Part shown: piece by piece, positions 7,691 to 15,455 of the stretch | Layout: every line of letters starts with the position of its first letter | Numbering within the stretch: the stretch's first letter is position 1 | Virus record (IMG/VR): IMGVR_UViG_3300045741_000533 | Span: 1 to 46,166 of that record | Direction: 5' to 3' (one strand) | DNA length: 46,166 bases | Origin: a virus | Made by a program: the position numbers and the translations under genes | The notes under the pieces: generated by a model | Databases searched by the model: none | Told to the model about the DNA's origin: nothing | Seen by the model: only the letters and a program-made list of their open reading frames with translations

Positions 7691-9016
7691 GAAGGGGACC
7701 TCATCGTCCTCGGGAGCGGTGATGGTGGGCGTCTCGGCGTCGGGCTGGTCAGGCTCTGGGCTCGGCCCGTCGAAGCCCGGACGCTGATCGACCTCTTCGA
7801 TGATCGGTTCCGCGATGCACCTGCACAGGATGGCCTCGCCCGGGTTCCCGCCGGCCGGGGGATCGTCGAAGCTGTAGGTCTTGCCTTCGCGGTCCCAGTG
7901 CGAGGGCCTGGCCTTCGGATACTTGCCCTCCGGATTGCCGCGCACACGTTCGTCGAGCGCCGTCCTCCAGATGTACTTGGTGACGCCCGCGTCCTCCATG
8001 CGGCGCTTGGTGACCGCCGCCCCGAGCTTGCCGACCTGGTCCCGAGCGATGAGCCCGGCCCGCCGGCGCGCGATGCCGAGCTCGGACTCGGTGCCGTCCT
8101 CGAGGAAGCTCTTGGTCAAGTCCGCTTGCACCTCCTCCCAGCGGAGGCCGCGCTTGTAGGCGTCCGTCAGCTGGTCCTCGAGGGCGCCGTAGTAGCGATC
8201 GGGGATCGACTTGATCAGTACAACGCTCTCGTTTGCCGCGGCGGCCAGCGTCTCGTGAAGCCAGGGCTCTCGCATGAAGGGGTCGACCCCGAGCGAATAC
8301 TGAACCGCGTTCCGGCTGAAGCGGTCGACGTCGTGCACCGCGGCGCCGACGGCCTGAGCGATGTCCCGAGCGCTCGTCGCCTCCTCAAAGCCCTGAGCAG
8401 CTTCGTCGGCGATCTTGGCGAACCAGTCCTTTTCTGCAGCGGTCAGTTGTTCCCGCATCACGTCGGCTGGGAGCCGGAGCGTCTCGAGGCCTGGCACCTC
8501 CCGAAGCACCTCGATCGTTTTGGCTACCTTCGGGTCGCTCCACGACTTCACGTTGCGGGTCAGGCGCTCGAAGGCATCGAGCAGCCCCGACACCCGCTTG
8601 TCGCCCTCCAGCGAAAGCTCCCGATTGACCGAGTCGAGTTCTCCGCCGGTGTAGACGGGGCGCGGACCGCGGTGCTTGGGGTTGGTCTCCCGCCACCGGC
8701 GAAAGGCCGCGTCCGCCGCGCCGAAGTCCTTCGGGATGTCCAGCCCGGCCTCGTCGAGCAGCTTCCTGAGCGCCTCCTCCTTCGATCCGAACTTGTGGTC
8801 CTCACGCCATCCAGGTGCGCTGTCGCGGCGCTGGCGCCACCAGGCCTCGAGCTTGGGCATCGCCCGCCGCACCTGCGCGGAGAGCGGCGACAGGAGGACG
8901 AGGATCCGCCGCCTGAACTTCGCCTCAACCTGGACCGGGAATTGGGGGCGACGGTGGAGGTGGTGGAGCTGGGCGATCCCGGGCACCAGCCGCTTGAGCG
9001 TCGACGCGCGACGCAA
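7688..9016 (-). CDS. Head morphogenesis protein (Mu F/SPP1 gp7-like)
   Basis: This 442-residue minor head protein follows the portal. The C-terminal half carries the family's pattern: LIARDQVGKLGAAVTKRRMEDAG, the YIWRTALDERVR segment, and EAILCRCIAEPIIEE. Such proteins sit inside the prohead, bind the portal and help DNA ejection or assembly. The start is TTG at 9016, chosen because a GGGAG lies eight bases upstream and no ATG occurs for over 50 codons. Its stop is inside the 14-nt motif. Confidence 0.82.
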   Translation of the reverse strand: MRRASTLKRLVPGIAQLHHLHRRPQFPVQVEAKFRRRILVLLSPLSAQVRRAMPKLEAWWRQRRDSAPGWREDHKFGSKEEALRKLLDEAGLDIPKDFGAADAAFRRWRETNPKHRGPRPVYTGGELDSVNRELSLEGDKRVSGLLDAFERLTRNVKSWSDPKVAKTIEVLREVPGLETLRLPADVMREQLTAAEKDWFAKIADEAAQGFEEATSARDIAQAVGAAVHDVDRFSRNAVQYSLGVDPFMREPWLHETLAAAANESVVLIKSIPDRYYGALEDQLTDAYKRGLRWEEVQADLTKSFLEDGTESELGIARRRAGLIARDQVGKLGAAVTKRRMEDAGVTKYIWRTALDERVRGNPEGKYPKARPSHWDREGKTYSFDDPPAGGNPGEAILCRCIAEPIIEEVDQRPGFDGPSPEPDQPDAETPTITAPEDDEVPF

Positions 9017-9019
9017 GGG

Positions 9020-10774
9020 CTACTCTCCCGGCTTCGGTGGAGGGGTAGGCTGTGGAGGCGGACCGCCAGCGGGAGGCGGTGGCGGCGTAGGCTTCGGCGC
9101 CGAGAACCCAGCGCCGACCGAACCCATGATCGCCGCCGCCTCTGCGTCGCTGAAGCGGTAGAACACCTTCAGCATGCCGAGCCCGGCGTCCCTCGGCAGA
9201 TCGCCCGCCGCGACGGCTTTGACGATCTCCACGCCGGCCGCGACCTGAGCGCCGTTCGGCAAGGTGTCTTGCACCTTCTCCGTCGGCGGGGGTTGGCCAG
9301 ACGCTGCCGGCGCCGTCGGCGATGCGCTCTGGCCTGGTGAGGGCGGCGCTGCAGGAGCCTTGACCATCGTCGGCATGGCCTCCGGCGGGATGTCTCCGAG
9401 CCCATCGTCGAGCGCGGTGGGGTCGAGGTCGTAGACGCACTCGTCGTCTTTGAGGAGGCGGGTGCGCGCCTCGGCCGGGCTGATGACGTTGGACGTCACC
9501 AGGATCGCGTCGGTCTGCGCATCCTGGTTCCGCGTCTTGCTCTCGGACTCTTCGTTGGGCTCCTCGAGCGAGCAGAAGCGGAGCTTCCAGCGATCGGGCA
9601 CCACGCCCTTCGTCGGCCCGTCGCTCGAGATGAGGAGGAGATCGATCAGCCGGTTGAGCGGGTCGCGCAGCTTGCGCTCCTGGATCGCGCCCACGCGCTT
9701 CCTCCAGTTGGCCTTGCCGCTCTCGTCGTCGGTGGAGAGGCCGCCCGGCGCATGCCCGAAGAGCAGCGTCAGGGGCATCTGCGCGGCGGCAGCGACCTCC
9801 TCCATGGCCTGCCCCAGAATCGTCGCGACGCCCTGGTAGCTGACGGCCTTCTCGTCGATGCGGTCCTTGGCGTCGATGGGCGCGACGCGGAGGGTTGAGC
9901 GGTACTTCTGGAAGGTCTGGAGCCGCTTCCGGATGAGGTCCTCGCCCTCCTTCCCGCGTGAGGCCAGGAGGTCGGTCAGGCCCTCGATCGCGAGGTAGGT
10001 CTGCGAGAACTTCCCGATGGTGGTTTGGATGTAGTCCCACAGCTCGGTGAAGCGCAGCACCGGGGTGGCGACGCGATCCACCATGCTCTCGCCCCAGCCC
10101 CCGCGGCGCCGCCGCGTGTCGTCGCTGGCGACGATGCCGAAGCTCGCCAGAATGCGATCGGCGTGAACCTCGACCACCCGGCCGCTCGCGTAGTTCGTGA
10201 TCGAATAGGTCTCGGGCCGGCCGTAGTGGGGCGAAGCGTAGTCGCCGACGTCAGGCCCTGGGCGCACGAGGCGGTTGTCCACGAGCACGAGCCCGCGCAC
10301 GCCGCGCACCCCGCCGCGGTTGATCGGCTTCTCGAGCGGCTGGCCGTCGTCCACCAGCATCAGGCAGCACGCCCCGCCGTCCTTCAGGTCGCGCCGCAGG
10401 AAGTCCGAAAAGACCTCCTGAGCCTTCAGGCCCTCGAGCGCATCGAGCACCATCTTGGGCCAATCGTCATCGAGCCCGCCGGGGTTCGCAGCGTCCTCGG
10501 CCTCTGTCTCACCATCGCCGCCATCGCCGCCGAGCTCGATCCACGCCGAGGTCGCTTCGTCGGCCGGCTTGTCGATGATGGTCGCGATCAGGTGGTTGGT
10601 GACGTACAGCTCGTCCCGCTGCTCCCATCCCTGGCGGTTCTTGTAGACGACCTTGGTGGCGAGGCGTGGATCGACGTCGGTGCCTAGGCCGGTCAGGACG
10701 TTGGAGAGGCTGTCGCTACGGGCTGGAGGGGCCGGCGGGGCGGGCTTGATGGATCGGAGACGTGCCTTGCCCAC
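9020..10774 (-). CDS. Portal protein (DUF1073-like)
   Basis: This 584-residue protein starts LRSIKPAP, then SDSLSNVLTGLGTDVD and ELYVTNHLIATIIDKPADEATSAW, the signature of the DUF1073 portal family (the Pfam entry was later renamed after Acb1, but this protein is a portal by size and position). It forms the dodecameric DNA channel at one capsid vertex. LMLVDDGQPLEKPI and AAAQMPLTLLFGHAPGGLSTD are further landmarks. The C-terminus is Pro-rich and probably disordered. The start is GTG; it lies 31 bases after copy 2 of the 14-nt motif and 12 bases after a perfect six-bp hairpin, and has no strong nearby ribosome site. Confidence 0.88.
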   Translation of the reverse strand: MGKARLRSIKPAPPAPPARSDSLSNVLTGLGTDVDPRLATKVVYKNRQGWEQRDELYVTNHLIATIIDKPADEATSAWIELGGDGGDGETEAEDAANPGGLDDDWPKMVLDALEGLKAQEVFSDFLRRDLKDGGACCLMLVDDGQPLEKPINRGGVRGVRGLVLVDNRLVRPGPDVGDYASPHYGRPETYSITNYASGRVVEVHADRILASFGIVASDDTRRRRGGWGESMVDRVATPVLRFTELWDYIQTTIGKFSQTYLAIEGLTDLLASRGKEGEDLIRKRLQTFQKYRSTLRVAPIDAKDRIDEKAVSYQGVATILGQAMEEVAAAAQMPLTLLFGHAPGGLSTDDESGKANWRKRVGAIQERKLRDPLNRLIDLLLISSDGPTKGVVPDRWKLRFCSLEEPNEESESKTRNQDAQTDAILVTSNVISPAEARTRLLKDDECVYDLDPTALDDGLGDIPPEAMPTMVKAPAAPPSPGQSASPTAPAASGQPPPTEKVQDTLPNGAQVAAGVEIVKAVAAGDLPRDAGLGMLKVFYRFSDAEAAAIMGSVGAGFSAPKPTPPPPPAGGPPPQPTPPPKPGE

Positions 10775-10805
10775 GGCGCCAGCGTGCTCCGCCAGGCGGA
10801 GACGA

Positions 10806-10820
10806 CAACGGGCCTCTTTT
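10806..10820 (-). repeat. 14-nt motif, copy 2 (before portal)
   Basis: The minus strand has AAAGAGGCCCGTTG preceded by an AT-rich GATAAAATA segment. Four bases after it comes a hairpin (10787-10801, CTCCGC-CTG-GCGGAG), then the portal GTG at 10774. Unlike the other copies it does not overlap a stop codon, because here a long non-coding leader precedes it. TAAAAT just upstream could be a -10 element, but no good -35 is seen. Confidence 0.85.
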
Positions 10821-10959
10821 ATTTTATCACAGATTCCGGAGTTCTATGAGGTCGTGTGTTGTCGCAGACCGAGATCCACAATCCGTAGTGGTTACACACA
10901 GCCGGGGGTAACACAGAGCGTGCCTTTCCGCTCAAGGGGGCTTGATCAATCCAGTTTGC

Positions 10960-10981
10960 GGCCCTAGGTTCGACCTGGGCC
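10960..10981 (-). ncRNA. Leader hairpin (portal operon leader)
   Basis: On the minus strand GGCCC-AGGU pairs with ACCU-(A)-GGGCC around a CGA loop, giving nine base pairs and one bulge. It lies about 150 bases upstream of the portal motif copy. It is one of two strong folds in the terminase-portal gap and may be part of a single structured leader RNA. The inverse strand can fold as well, so orientation is inferred from the neighbouring genes. Confidence 0.4.
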
Positions 10982-11027
10982 CTGGGTAGGCGTCCCGCAA
11001 GGGATCGAGTCTGTTCGGGGTTTTGGT

Positions 11028-11073
11028 GGGCTTGGGACCCAGGCAGCTTTCGCTTGCCTGGTATCCCTGGCCC
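11028..11073 (-). ncRNA. Long structured hairpin with GAAA tetraloop
   Basis: Read on the minus strand, GGGC pairs with GCCC, then GGGA with UCCC, then CCAGGCA-(A)-GC with GC-UGCCUGG, closed by a GAAA tetraloop and separated by small internal loops. The GNRA loop appears only on this strand, which argues for a minus-strand RNA. It may be a regulatory leader or a small RNA; a packaging-RNA-like role is conceivable from its position between terminase and portal but is unproven. Confidence 0.45.
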
Positions 11074-11081
11074 GCCTCAGT

Positions 11082-11154
11082 GCGCCCGTAGTTCAGTCGG
11101 ATAGAATAACAGCGTCGAATCTGTTGGTCGGAGGTTCGATTCCTCCCGGGCGCA
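11082..11154 (+). tRNA. tRNA-like gene with an eight-base anticodon loop
   Basis: A cloverleaf can be drawn: acceptor GCGCCCG/CGGGCGC, D stem GTTC/GAAT, anticodon stem AACAG/CTGTT, T arm GGAGG-TTCGATT-CCTCC, discriminator A, and no encoded CCA (ACCC follows). The body resembles bacterial tRNA-Arg. The anticodon loop is CGTCGAAT, eight rather than seven bases, and the base that normally separates D and anticodon stems is missing. If T at 11115 is U33, the anticodon is CGA. It may be a degenerate tRNA, a frameshift-suppressor-like tRNA, or an inactive relic. It is the only gene in a 600-bp gap and is opposite to its neighbours. Confidence 0.6.
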
Positions 11155-11334
11155 CCCTTTTCTCTTCTCCCCAGCCTTGCCGCTGTGTCAAGCGAAGCCA
11201 TTGTAAATGGCTATTAGCATTGAGTGTTACCGGTATACCTTACGATCAAAAGCGCTTATTTATTCCGATGTTATGGCCCATGTTTGGGTCCGCGCCCGAA
11301 CGCCCGTTGACATACGTCATGACGGCTGTCGAGG

Positions 11335-11356
11335 CGACCGGACGCGCGTCCGGTCG
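11335..11356 (-). terminator. Palindromic hairpin after terminase
   Basis: A perfect 22-bp inverted repeat (centre GACGC-GCGTC, arms CGACCGG/CCGGTCG) begins 17 bases after the terminase stop. It could fold into a nine-bp stem with a GCGC loop. There is no run of U after it, so it is a weak intrinsic terminator at best; a protein-binding site is the alternative. Confidence 0.45.
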
Positions 11357-11373
11357 GATGGAAACACCGGGGT

Positions 11374-12888
11374 TCAGGTCATTGAGGCTGCCTTGGCCGC
11401 GACGTTCGCCCCGCCGCCGGCCTCGATGAAGACCATCCGCACCAGCTGGCTGAAGGCGTCCATGTCGTCATCGAACTCGACGTTGGGGTAGCTCAGTAGC
11501 CGCGCTACGAACGGCTCAACCCAGGGCGCGCTACCCCGCGGCGGGAAGAGCACCGAGCCCGAGCGCACGTAGTACGACGCCGCCACGAAGCGCTCGTACT
11601 TCGAGCCGCCGCCCTCGCCCGAGCCCGGCGTCACCGGAATGAGCCCGGGCACCGAGGCGCTGAGCGTGTTCATGAGCGCGGGTCCGTTGGCCTCGTCCTC
11701 CACCCAGATCGGCCCCCGAGCTCGGTCGCGGATCGCCCGGGTCTCGGAGCACAGCCGCTCGAAGTGCATGAACTCCGCCATGGCCTCAGTGATGTAGAGC
11801 CTAGCGCCGCCCTCGAGGCGTCCGCCCACGATGCCCACGCGAGAGCGCTTGGCCCGCGGCTTCGTCGGGTCGAGGTCTTTGAAGCTGGGGTCGATGGAGC
11901 TCACCGGCATCGCCGTCGGGCCCGGAGGCTGCGGCCACCGCGGTACGTCGCCAAGGCTCTGAAGCACGGCGCCGGAGCGAGACCGCGGGCGTTGGTTGCA
12001 GATGGCTTCGTAGAACTCGCCCAGGCTGAGCTTGTCCTCGGCGATGACCTCCGGCGTCCACCTCGATGGGAGGAGCGACTCGCCGGGCTCGGTGCGCGGA
12101 TCCGTCCAGCCGATGCCGGTCGGCTTCTTGCGATCCGTGGGGTCGAACTCCGTGGGCAAGCACAGATGGTCCCAGCCCTTCGCCAGCGCACGAGCGCACG
12201 GATCCTCCGGGTGGAGGCGGTGCATGTTGAGGACGATGACCGACCTCGATGGGTCGTTCTGCCGGGTGAAGAACTCGCCCTCCAGCCAGGCGTTGGCGTG
12301 CTCGAGCTCCACCGGGCTGAAGCGATCGTCGATCCCCAGGATATCGTCGGCGAGGAGCACGAGGCCGCCGTAGCCGGTGCCGCCGCCGCGAAAGGTGGCA
12401 GTCCTCCTCCCGCCGGCGCTGTTGAGGAAGTCGTCCTTGCGGTTCGTGTCGTCGCTCAGGGTCCAGCTCTGTCCGAGCTCGGCGAGGAGGCGCTGATACC
12501 ATGCGCTTTCGATGAGCGCTCGCGTCTTGCCGCTGTCGCGCGTGCTGAGCGACTGGGTCCGCGCCGCGGTGAGGAAGGGCACCCACGGTTCCGAGAGCCA
12601 AACCCACGCGGGGAAGAGCACGCCGACGATGGTGCTCTTGAGGGCGCGGTGCTGGATGTTGATCACGAGCCGACGGATCCCGCCCGGCTCTCCCAGGAGG
12701 GCGCGCTTCGTCGCCTGCATGTGGTCGCATATCGCGTCGATGTACCAGCCATCGCCGAGCTGGACGCCGGGGACCACGTGGGGGAAGGCACGCCGAACGA
12801 AGTAGCCAAAGCTCCGCCGGCAGCGCTCCGCCTCGAGCTGCACCAGCGTGGGGCGCGCTCGGCGCCTCTCAGCCCTGCCGTTCGTCAT
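11374..12888 (-). CDS. terL: Terminase large subunit
   Basis: This 504-residue protein has the two-part structure of a packaging motor. ATPase: IRRLVINIQHRALKST around residues 71-86 occupies the Walker A place, and LVLLADDILGIDDRF (176-190) is Walker B with the coupling acidic residue. Nuclease: SSIDPSFKD (330-338, D333), WVEDEANG (395-402) and FDDDMDAFSQ (472-481) give the acidic RNase H-like site. The Walker A is odd: GKS/T is replaced by LKS, with no Gly. The ATG overlaps the previous gene by 20 bases. Confidence 0.9.
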   Translation of the reverse strand: MTNGRAERRRARPTLVQLEAERCRRSFGYFVRRAFPHVVPGVQLGDGWYIDAICDHMQATKRALLGEPGGIRRLVINIQHRALKSTIVGVLFPAWVWLSEPWVPFLTAARTQSLSTRDSGKTRALIESAWYQRLLAELGQSWTLSDDTNRKDDFLNSAGGRRTATFRGGGTGYGGLVLLADDILGIDDRFSPVELEHANAWLEGEFFTRQNDPSRSVIVLNMHRLHPEDPCARALAKGWDHLCLPTEFDPTDRKKPTGIGWTDPRTEPGESLLPSRWTPEVIAEDKLSLGEFYEAICNQRPRSRSGAVLQSLGDVPRWPQPPGPTAMPVSSIDPSFKDLDPTKPRAKRSRVGIVGGRLEGGARLYITEAMAEFMHFERLCSETRAIRDRARGPIWVEDEANGPALMNTLSASVPGLIPVTPGSGEGGGSKYERFVAASYYVRSGSVLFPPRGSAPWVEPFVARLLSYPNVEFDDDMDAFSQLVRMVFIEAGGGANVAAKAASMT

Positions 12889-13240
12889 CCTCGATGCGCT
12901 CCCTGGCGTCGGCGGGTAGCGCCTTCGGGTCGTCGGTGGGCTCTGCCTCAGGCCGGGGCTTCTTGTGCACGCCGGTCCTCCTCCCTGGCTTGAGGTCGCC
13001 CGCCCGCTCGGGAAAGGGCTGGTTGCCGTGGAGGCGCGCGGCCATGCCCGCGACGTGCGCGCGCATCGCGATGGTCATCTCTTGCTCGACGGAGGCGGGG
13101 ACGCCGTGGCTTTGGAGGAAGGCCACGAGGTCGCGGATCCGGTCGAAGGCCTCGACCTCCACGCGGGTGGCAGGGCGCTCCCGCTCCACCGGCCGCTCGT
13201 AGATGTACGGGATCATCATGTGCTTCGGCTCGTCAGCCAT
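12869..13240 (-). CDS. Hypothetical protein between terminase subunits
   Basis: This 123-residue protein lies between the small and large terminase genes. Residues 20-85 form helices (VEVEAFDRIRDLVAFLQSHG, VEQEMTIAMRAHVAGMAARLHG); the C-terminal third is charged and Pro-rich, probably disordered. I do not recognise the family. Its position suggests a packaging accessory factor. Its end overlaps the large terminase start by 20 bases, so the two are likely translationally coupled. Confidence 0.6.
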   Translation of the reverse strand: MADEPKHMMIPYIYERPVERERPATRVEVEAFDRIRDLVAFLQSHGVPASVEQEMTIAMRAHVAGMAARLHGNQPFPERAGDLKPGRRTGVHKKPRPEAEPTDDPKALPADARERIEDDERQG

Positions 13241-13748
13241 TCGCTTTGGCCCTCCGCTCTTCCGCAGCGCGTTCGATCGCCTCGAGCTGCGCCAGCTCCT
13301 CGTCGGTGTACTTCGAGAGGTCAGGCCGCTCCGCCGGGCGCTCGACGCTGCCGCTGTGCTTGACCTCGGTCTTGTCGGAGTAGCGCTCTGGGTGGCGGTT
13401 CTTGAGCAGCCAGGCGGCGCCGTTCCACTGCGGGGAGAAATCGCCTCCGCGCGCCGCGGCGTCGATGTACCCGACCAGGCGCATCTCGGCGTCTGCCATG
13501 GCCTGCTCGACAGCCCTGGCGAACCTGGCGAGGCGTGGCGTCTTCGGGCGCTCGTCCTGCCCCTTGCCGCGGCGCCTCCATTCCTCGATGGTGCCGAGCC
13601 CGACGCCTGAGCGGAGCGCCGCAGCCTCGAAGCTCGCGCCGACGCGGATGGTCTCGCAGATGATCCGCTCGACCTCGTCGTTCAGCTTGGGGGGCCTGCC
13701 CTCGGGCCTGCCCTCGGGGTTGGGCTTGCGCTTCTTGCGCTTCTTCAT
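13233..13748 (-). CDS. terS: Terminase small subunit-like protein
   Basis: This 171-residue protein starts with a very basic tail (MKKRKKRKPNPEGRP) and then has a helix-turn-helix (ICETIRVGASFEAAALRSGVGLGTIEEW) as in small terminases that recognise the packaging site. WNGAAWLLKNRHPERYSDK is another family-like segment. The start at 13748 overlaps the previous stop (ATGA) and follows GGAG. It would bind DNA and recruit the large subunit. Confidence 0.8.
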   Translation of the reverse strand: MKKRKKRKPNPEGRPEGRPPKLNDEVERIICETIRVGASFEAAALRSGVGLGTIEEWRRRGKGQDERPKTPRLARFARAVEQAMADAEMRLVGYIDAAARGGDFSPQWNGAAWLLKNRHPERYSDKTEVKHSGSVERPAERPDLSKYTDEELAQLEAIERAAEERRAKANG

Positions 13749-13987
13749 CGCCACTCCCCGCACTTGCGCCACCCGCCGGGAGCGGGGGCGTAGTGGTACC
13801 GCTCACGCAGCTGACCGGCTTTCCATGTTTCACCGCAGACCGAGCACCGGAGCTCGTGCGTCACGTAGCCCGAGAACTCGACCGCGATGGCGTAGGGCCC
13901 GCTTCGAGGCTCCGCGGCCAGCTCTACCCACTCCTCCTTCTCGGGGAGGTAGAGCGTCCTCCCTCCCTGCGATACTTCACGCGCCAT
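13745..13987 (-). CDS. Small CxxC protein
   Basis: This 80-residue protein has a single zinc-ribbon-like CSVCGETW motif at about residues 48-55 and a further Cys near the end (KCGEW), so it may bind one metal in a dimer or with an atypical ligand. Ends in an ATGA overlap with the small terminase gene. No family recognised; it travels with the packaging genes. Confidence 0.55.
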   Translation of the reverse strand: MAREVSQGGRTLYLPEKEEWVELAAEPRSGPYAIAVEFSGYVTHELRCSVCGETWKAGQLRERYHYAPAPGGWRKCGEWR

Positions 13988-14651
13988 TGGACACCTCTGC
14001 GGCGGCCTCGCGGGCCTGCATCCTTGCCTTGTAGGCCTCGAACTCGCGCTGTTGCTCGATGCGCATGCGGTTCTGTTTCGCGATCATCTCATCCCAGCGC
14101 TCGGGGAACCAGTCGCGGTTTCTGTAGACGAGCGTCCACCAAAGATCCCAGCACGCTCGGGCGTCGGTCAACGCGTCGTGCGCATCCCCGCGCATCTCGA
14201 CGCCCCAGCGCCGGCACGTCTCGGCCAGCTTGTGGCGACCTTTCCCGGGGACGTACCGGTCGATTCCGCGAACCCACACCAGCGGGTCGGCGGCTTCCGC
14301 GGCCCAGCCGAGGCGCGCGAACTCGAGGTCAAAGCTCACGTTGTAGCCGAGCACCGTCCGGCCCCGGCCGATCTGGAGGATCGCGGGGAGGAGCTCGGCC
14401 AACGTCGGGGCGTCCTTCACCGTGTCGTCGGTGATTCCGTGCACCGCGGTGGCCTCGGGCGGGATCGGGATCCCCGGGTTCACGAGGGAGGAAACGAAGC
14501 GGACCATCTCGTTGCCGCTTTCGCGGGCCACCGCCGCGATCTGGACGATGCGGTCCCGGCCCGGATCGGTTCCTGTCGTCTCGACGTCGAGGACGAGCCA
14601 GGGCGTGACGAGGAGCCACGCAGGGACCGGCACCTCCGCGAGGCCGCTCAT
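13977..14651 (-). CDS. DnaQ-like 3'-5' exonuclease
   Basis: This 224-residue protein has all five DEDDh residues: LDVETTGTD (D22, E24), YNVSFDLEF (D108), and HDALTDARA (H158, D163). It degrades single-stranded 3' ends, as DNA polymerase epsilon subunits or phage-encoded exonucleases do. The C-terminal 45 residues form a charged helix (EQQREFEAYKARMQAREAAAE). It lies among recombination genes, so a role in DNA end processing is more likely than proofreading, as no polymerase is present. Confidence 0.85.
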   Translation of the reverse strand: MSGLAEVPVPAWLLVTPWLVLDVETTGTDPGRDRIVQIAAVARESGNEMVRFVSSLVNPGIPIPPEATAVHGITDDTVKDAPTLAELLPAILQIGRGRTVLGYNVSFDLEFARLGWAAEAADPLVWVRGIDRYVPGKGRHKLAETCRRWGVEMRGDAHDALTDARACWDLWWTLVYRNRDWFPERWDEMIAKQNRMRIEQQREFEAYKARMQAREAAAEVSNGA

Positions 14652-14902
14652 TCGCTGGTCCAGCCCTTCGAGCGAGCGAACCAGCGCTTGACGATGAGGG
14701 TACCGCTGTCGCCTCGCGCTTGCTTTCGCCCGTCGACGTCCCGGCCGTAGACCTCGCTGTCGTCGTGGATCCCTGAGAAGGGGACCCAGTGTTCCCTCCC
14801 GCCGCCGGAGCGCACGAGGACCGCCTTGTCGGTGACCACCTGTACCGTCGCCGGGCCCATCTTCACCGGCTCGTCTCCGCTTGGGTCGTAGCGGCGGGTC
14901 AT
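14648..14902 (-). CDS. Hypothetical 84-residue protein
   Basis: Start at 14902 overlaps the stop of the previous gene (ATGA) and the end overlaps the exonuclease start, so it is real by packing. The middle is beta-rich (ATVQVVTDKAVLVRSGGGREHWVPFSGI), a small SH3-like or barrel fold often seen in phage early genes. The C-terminus WFARSKGW is basic. Function unknown. Confidence 0.6.
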   Translation of the reverse strand: MTRRYDPSGDEPVKMGPATVQVVTDKAVLVRSGGGREHWVPFSGIHDDSEVYGRDVDGRKQARGDSGTLIVKRWFARSKGWTSE

Positions 14903-15249
14903 GGCGTCCCCCGAATCATCGGTGCCCACTTGCCACCGAGCTGGCGATACTCGAACACCTCCTCGCGCTCGATGGCCCGTTCTTTGGCGGCCAGCATCCC
15001 ACGAGACCACCCCAGGTCGGTGTAGAACACGACCCGATCCGCGTCCTCCCACCAAGCAAAGCCAGCCTCGATCCCGCGGCGGCGCTCCTCGGGATCGTTG
15101 TCGTCCAGCACGCCGGGTTGGGTATACAGCCCGTGCGATGCATACGGAGCCTCTCCGCGCATGATCGAGTCGTGGAGGCATGCGCGCAGGTACTCCAGAT
15201 TCCGCTCGACGTCGCACGCGTACGGGCTCTCGATGATGACTCGCCTCAT
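14899..15249 (-). CDS. DUF7768 protein (deoxyribosyltransferase-like)
   Basis: This 116-residue protein has the DUF7768 pattern: VIIESPYACDVERNLEYL at the start, EAPYASHGLYTQPGVLDD, RRGIEAGFAWWEDADRVVFY and a final TDLGWSRGM. The fold is of the nucleoside 2-deoxyribosyltransferase type, suggesting nucleotide salvage or DNA-base chemistry, but the activity of DUF7768 is not established from sequence alone. Both ends overlap neighbours by four bases. Confidence 0.72.
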   Translation of the reverse strand: MRRVIIESPYACDVERNLEYLRACLHDSIMRGEAPYASHGLYTQPGVLDDNDPEERRRGIEAGFAWWEDADRVVFYTDLGWSRGMLAAKERAIEREEVFEYRQLGGKWAPMIRGTP

Positions 15250-15452
15250 CGATGCCTCCCGGCCAAGATGTCCTCCGCGGCCACCTCAAGGGCTGCGGCA
15301 GAGGCCGTGTTGTTGATGGCGTGCGACCGCGCCAGGCACGCGGCGGCCTCGCGTTTTAGATACTGGTACACACGCGCACGCTCCTCCATCAGCGCGATAC
15401 CTAACTCACGCTCCCATCTGGTGGGCTCTGGCTCTTCCTCGGGAAGGCTCAT
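15246..15452 (-). CDS. Hypothetical 68-residue helical protein
   Basis: It has an acidic start (MSLPEEEPEP) followed by Ala/Glu/Arg-rich helices (ERELGIALMEERARVYQYLKREAAACLARSH). It lies three bases after RecT and overlaps the DUF7768 gene by four bases. No family recognised; possibly a recombination accessory. Confidence 0.55.
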   Translation of the reverse strand: MSLPEEEPEPTRWERELGIALMEERARVYQYLKREAAACLARSHAINNTASAAALEVAAEDILAGRHR

Positions 15453-15455
15453 CCT

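Larger units (their letters stand above)
10775..11373. other. Non-coding gap between terminase and portal
   Basis: About 600 bases without a convincing protein gene. It holds, from right to left, a 22-bp perfect palindrome after the terminase stop, an AT-rich stretch (11196-11275) with a small hairpin AGCCATT-GTA-AATGGCT at 11196-11212, the tRNA-like gene, two strong minus-strand hairpins, and the 14-nt motif before the portal. A TTGACA at 11307-11312 has no suitable -10 partner. The gap may serve as leader of the head operon or as a packaging or control site. Confidence 0.7.

Noticed and set aside
6516-7691. Plus-strand frame of 391 residues over the protease
   Set aside because: Antisense shadow of a DUF2213 gene; no ribosome site or homology look.
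10827-10836. ATCACAGATT shared with 27838-27847
   Set aside because: A ten-base match is expected by chance many times in a genome this size.
10955-10985. Second tRNA (TTCGA loop)
   Set aside because: The T-arm-like loop does not keep canonical spacing and no acceptor partner could be found; a simple hairpin explains it.
10932-11201. 89-residue minus-strand frame across the tRNA
   Set aside because: The frame includes the antisense of the tRNA (the telltale RNRTSDQQIRRCYS) and structured RNA; it is not a gene.
11307-11312. TTGACA as a plus-strand promoter
   Set aside because: No -10-like sequence at a suitable distance and no gene downstream on that strand for 6 kb other than antisense.
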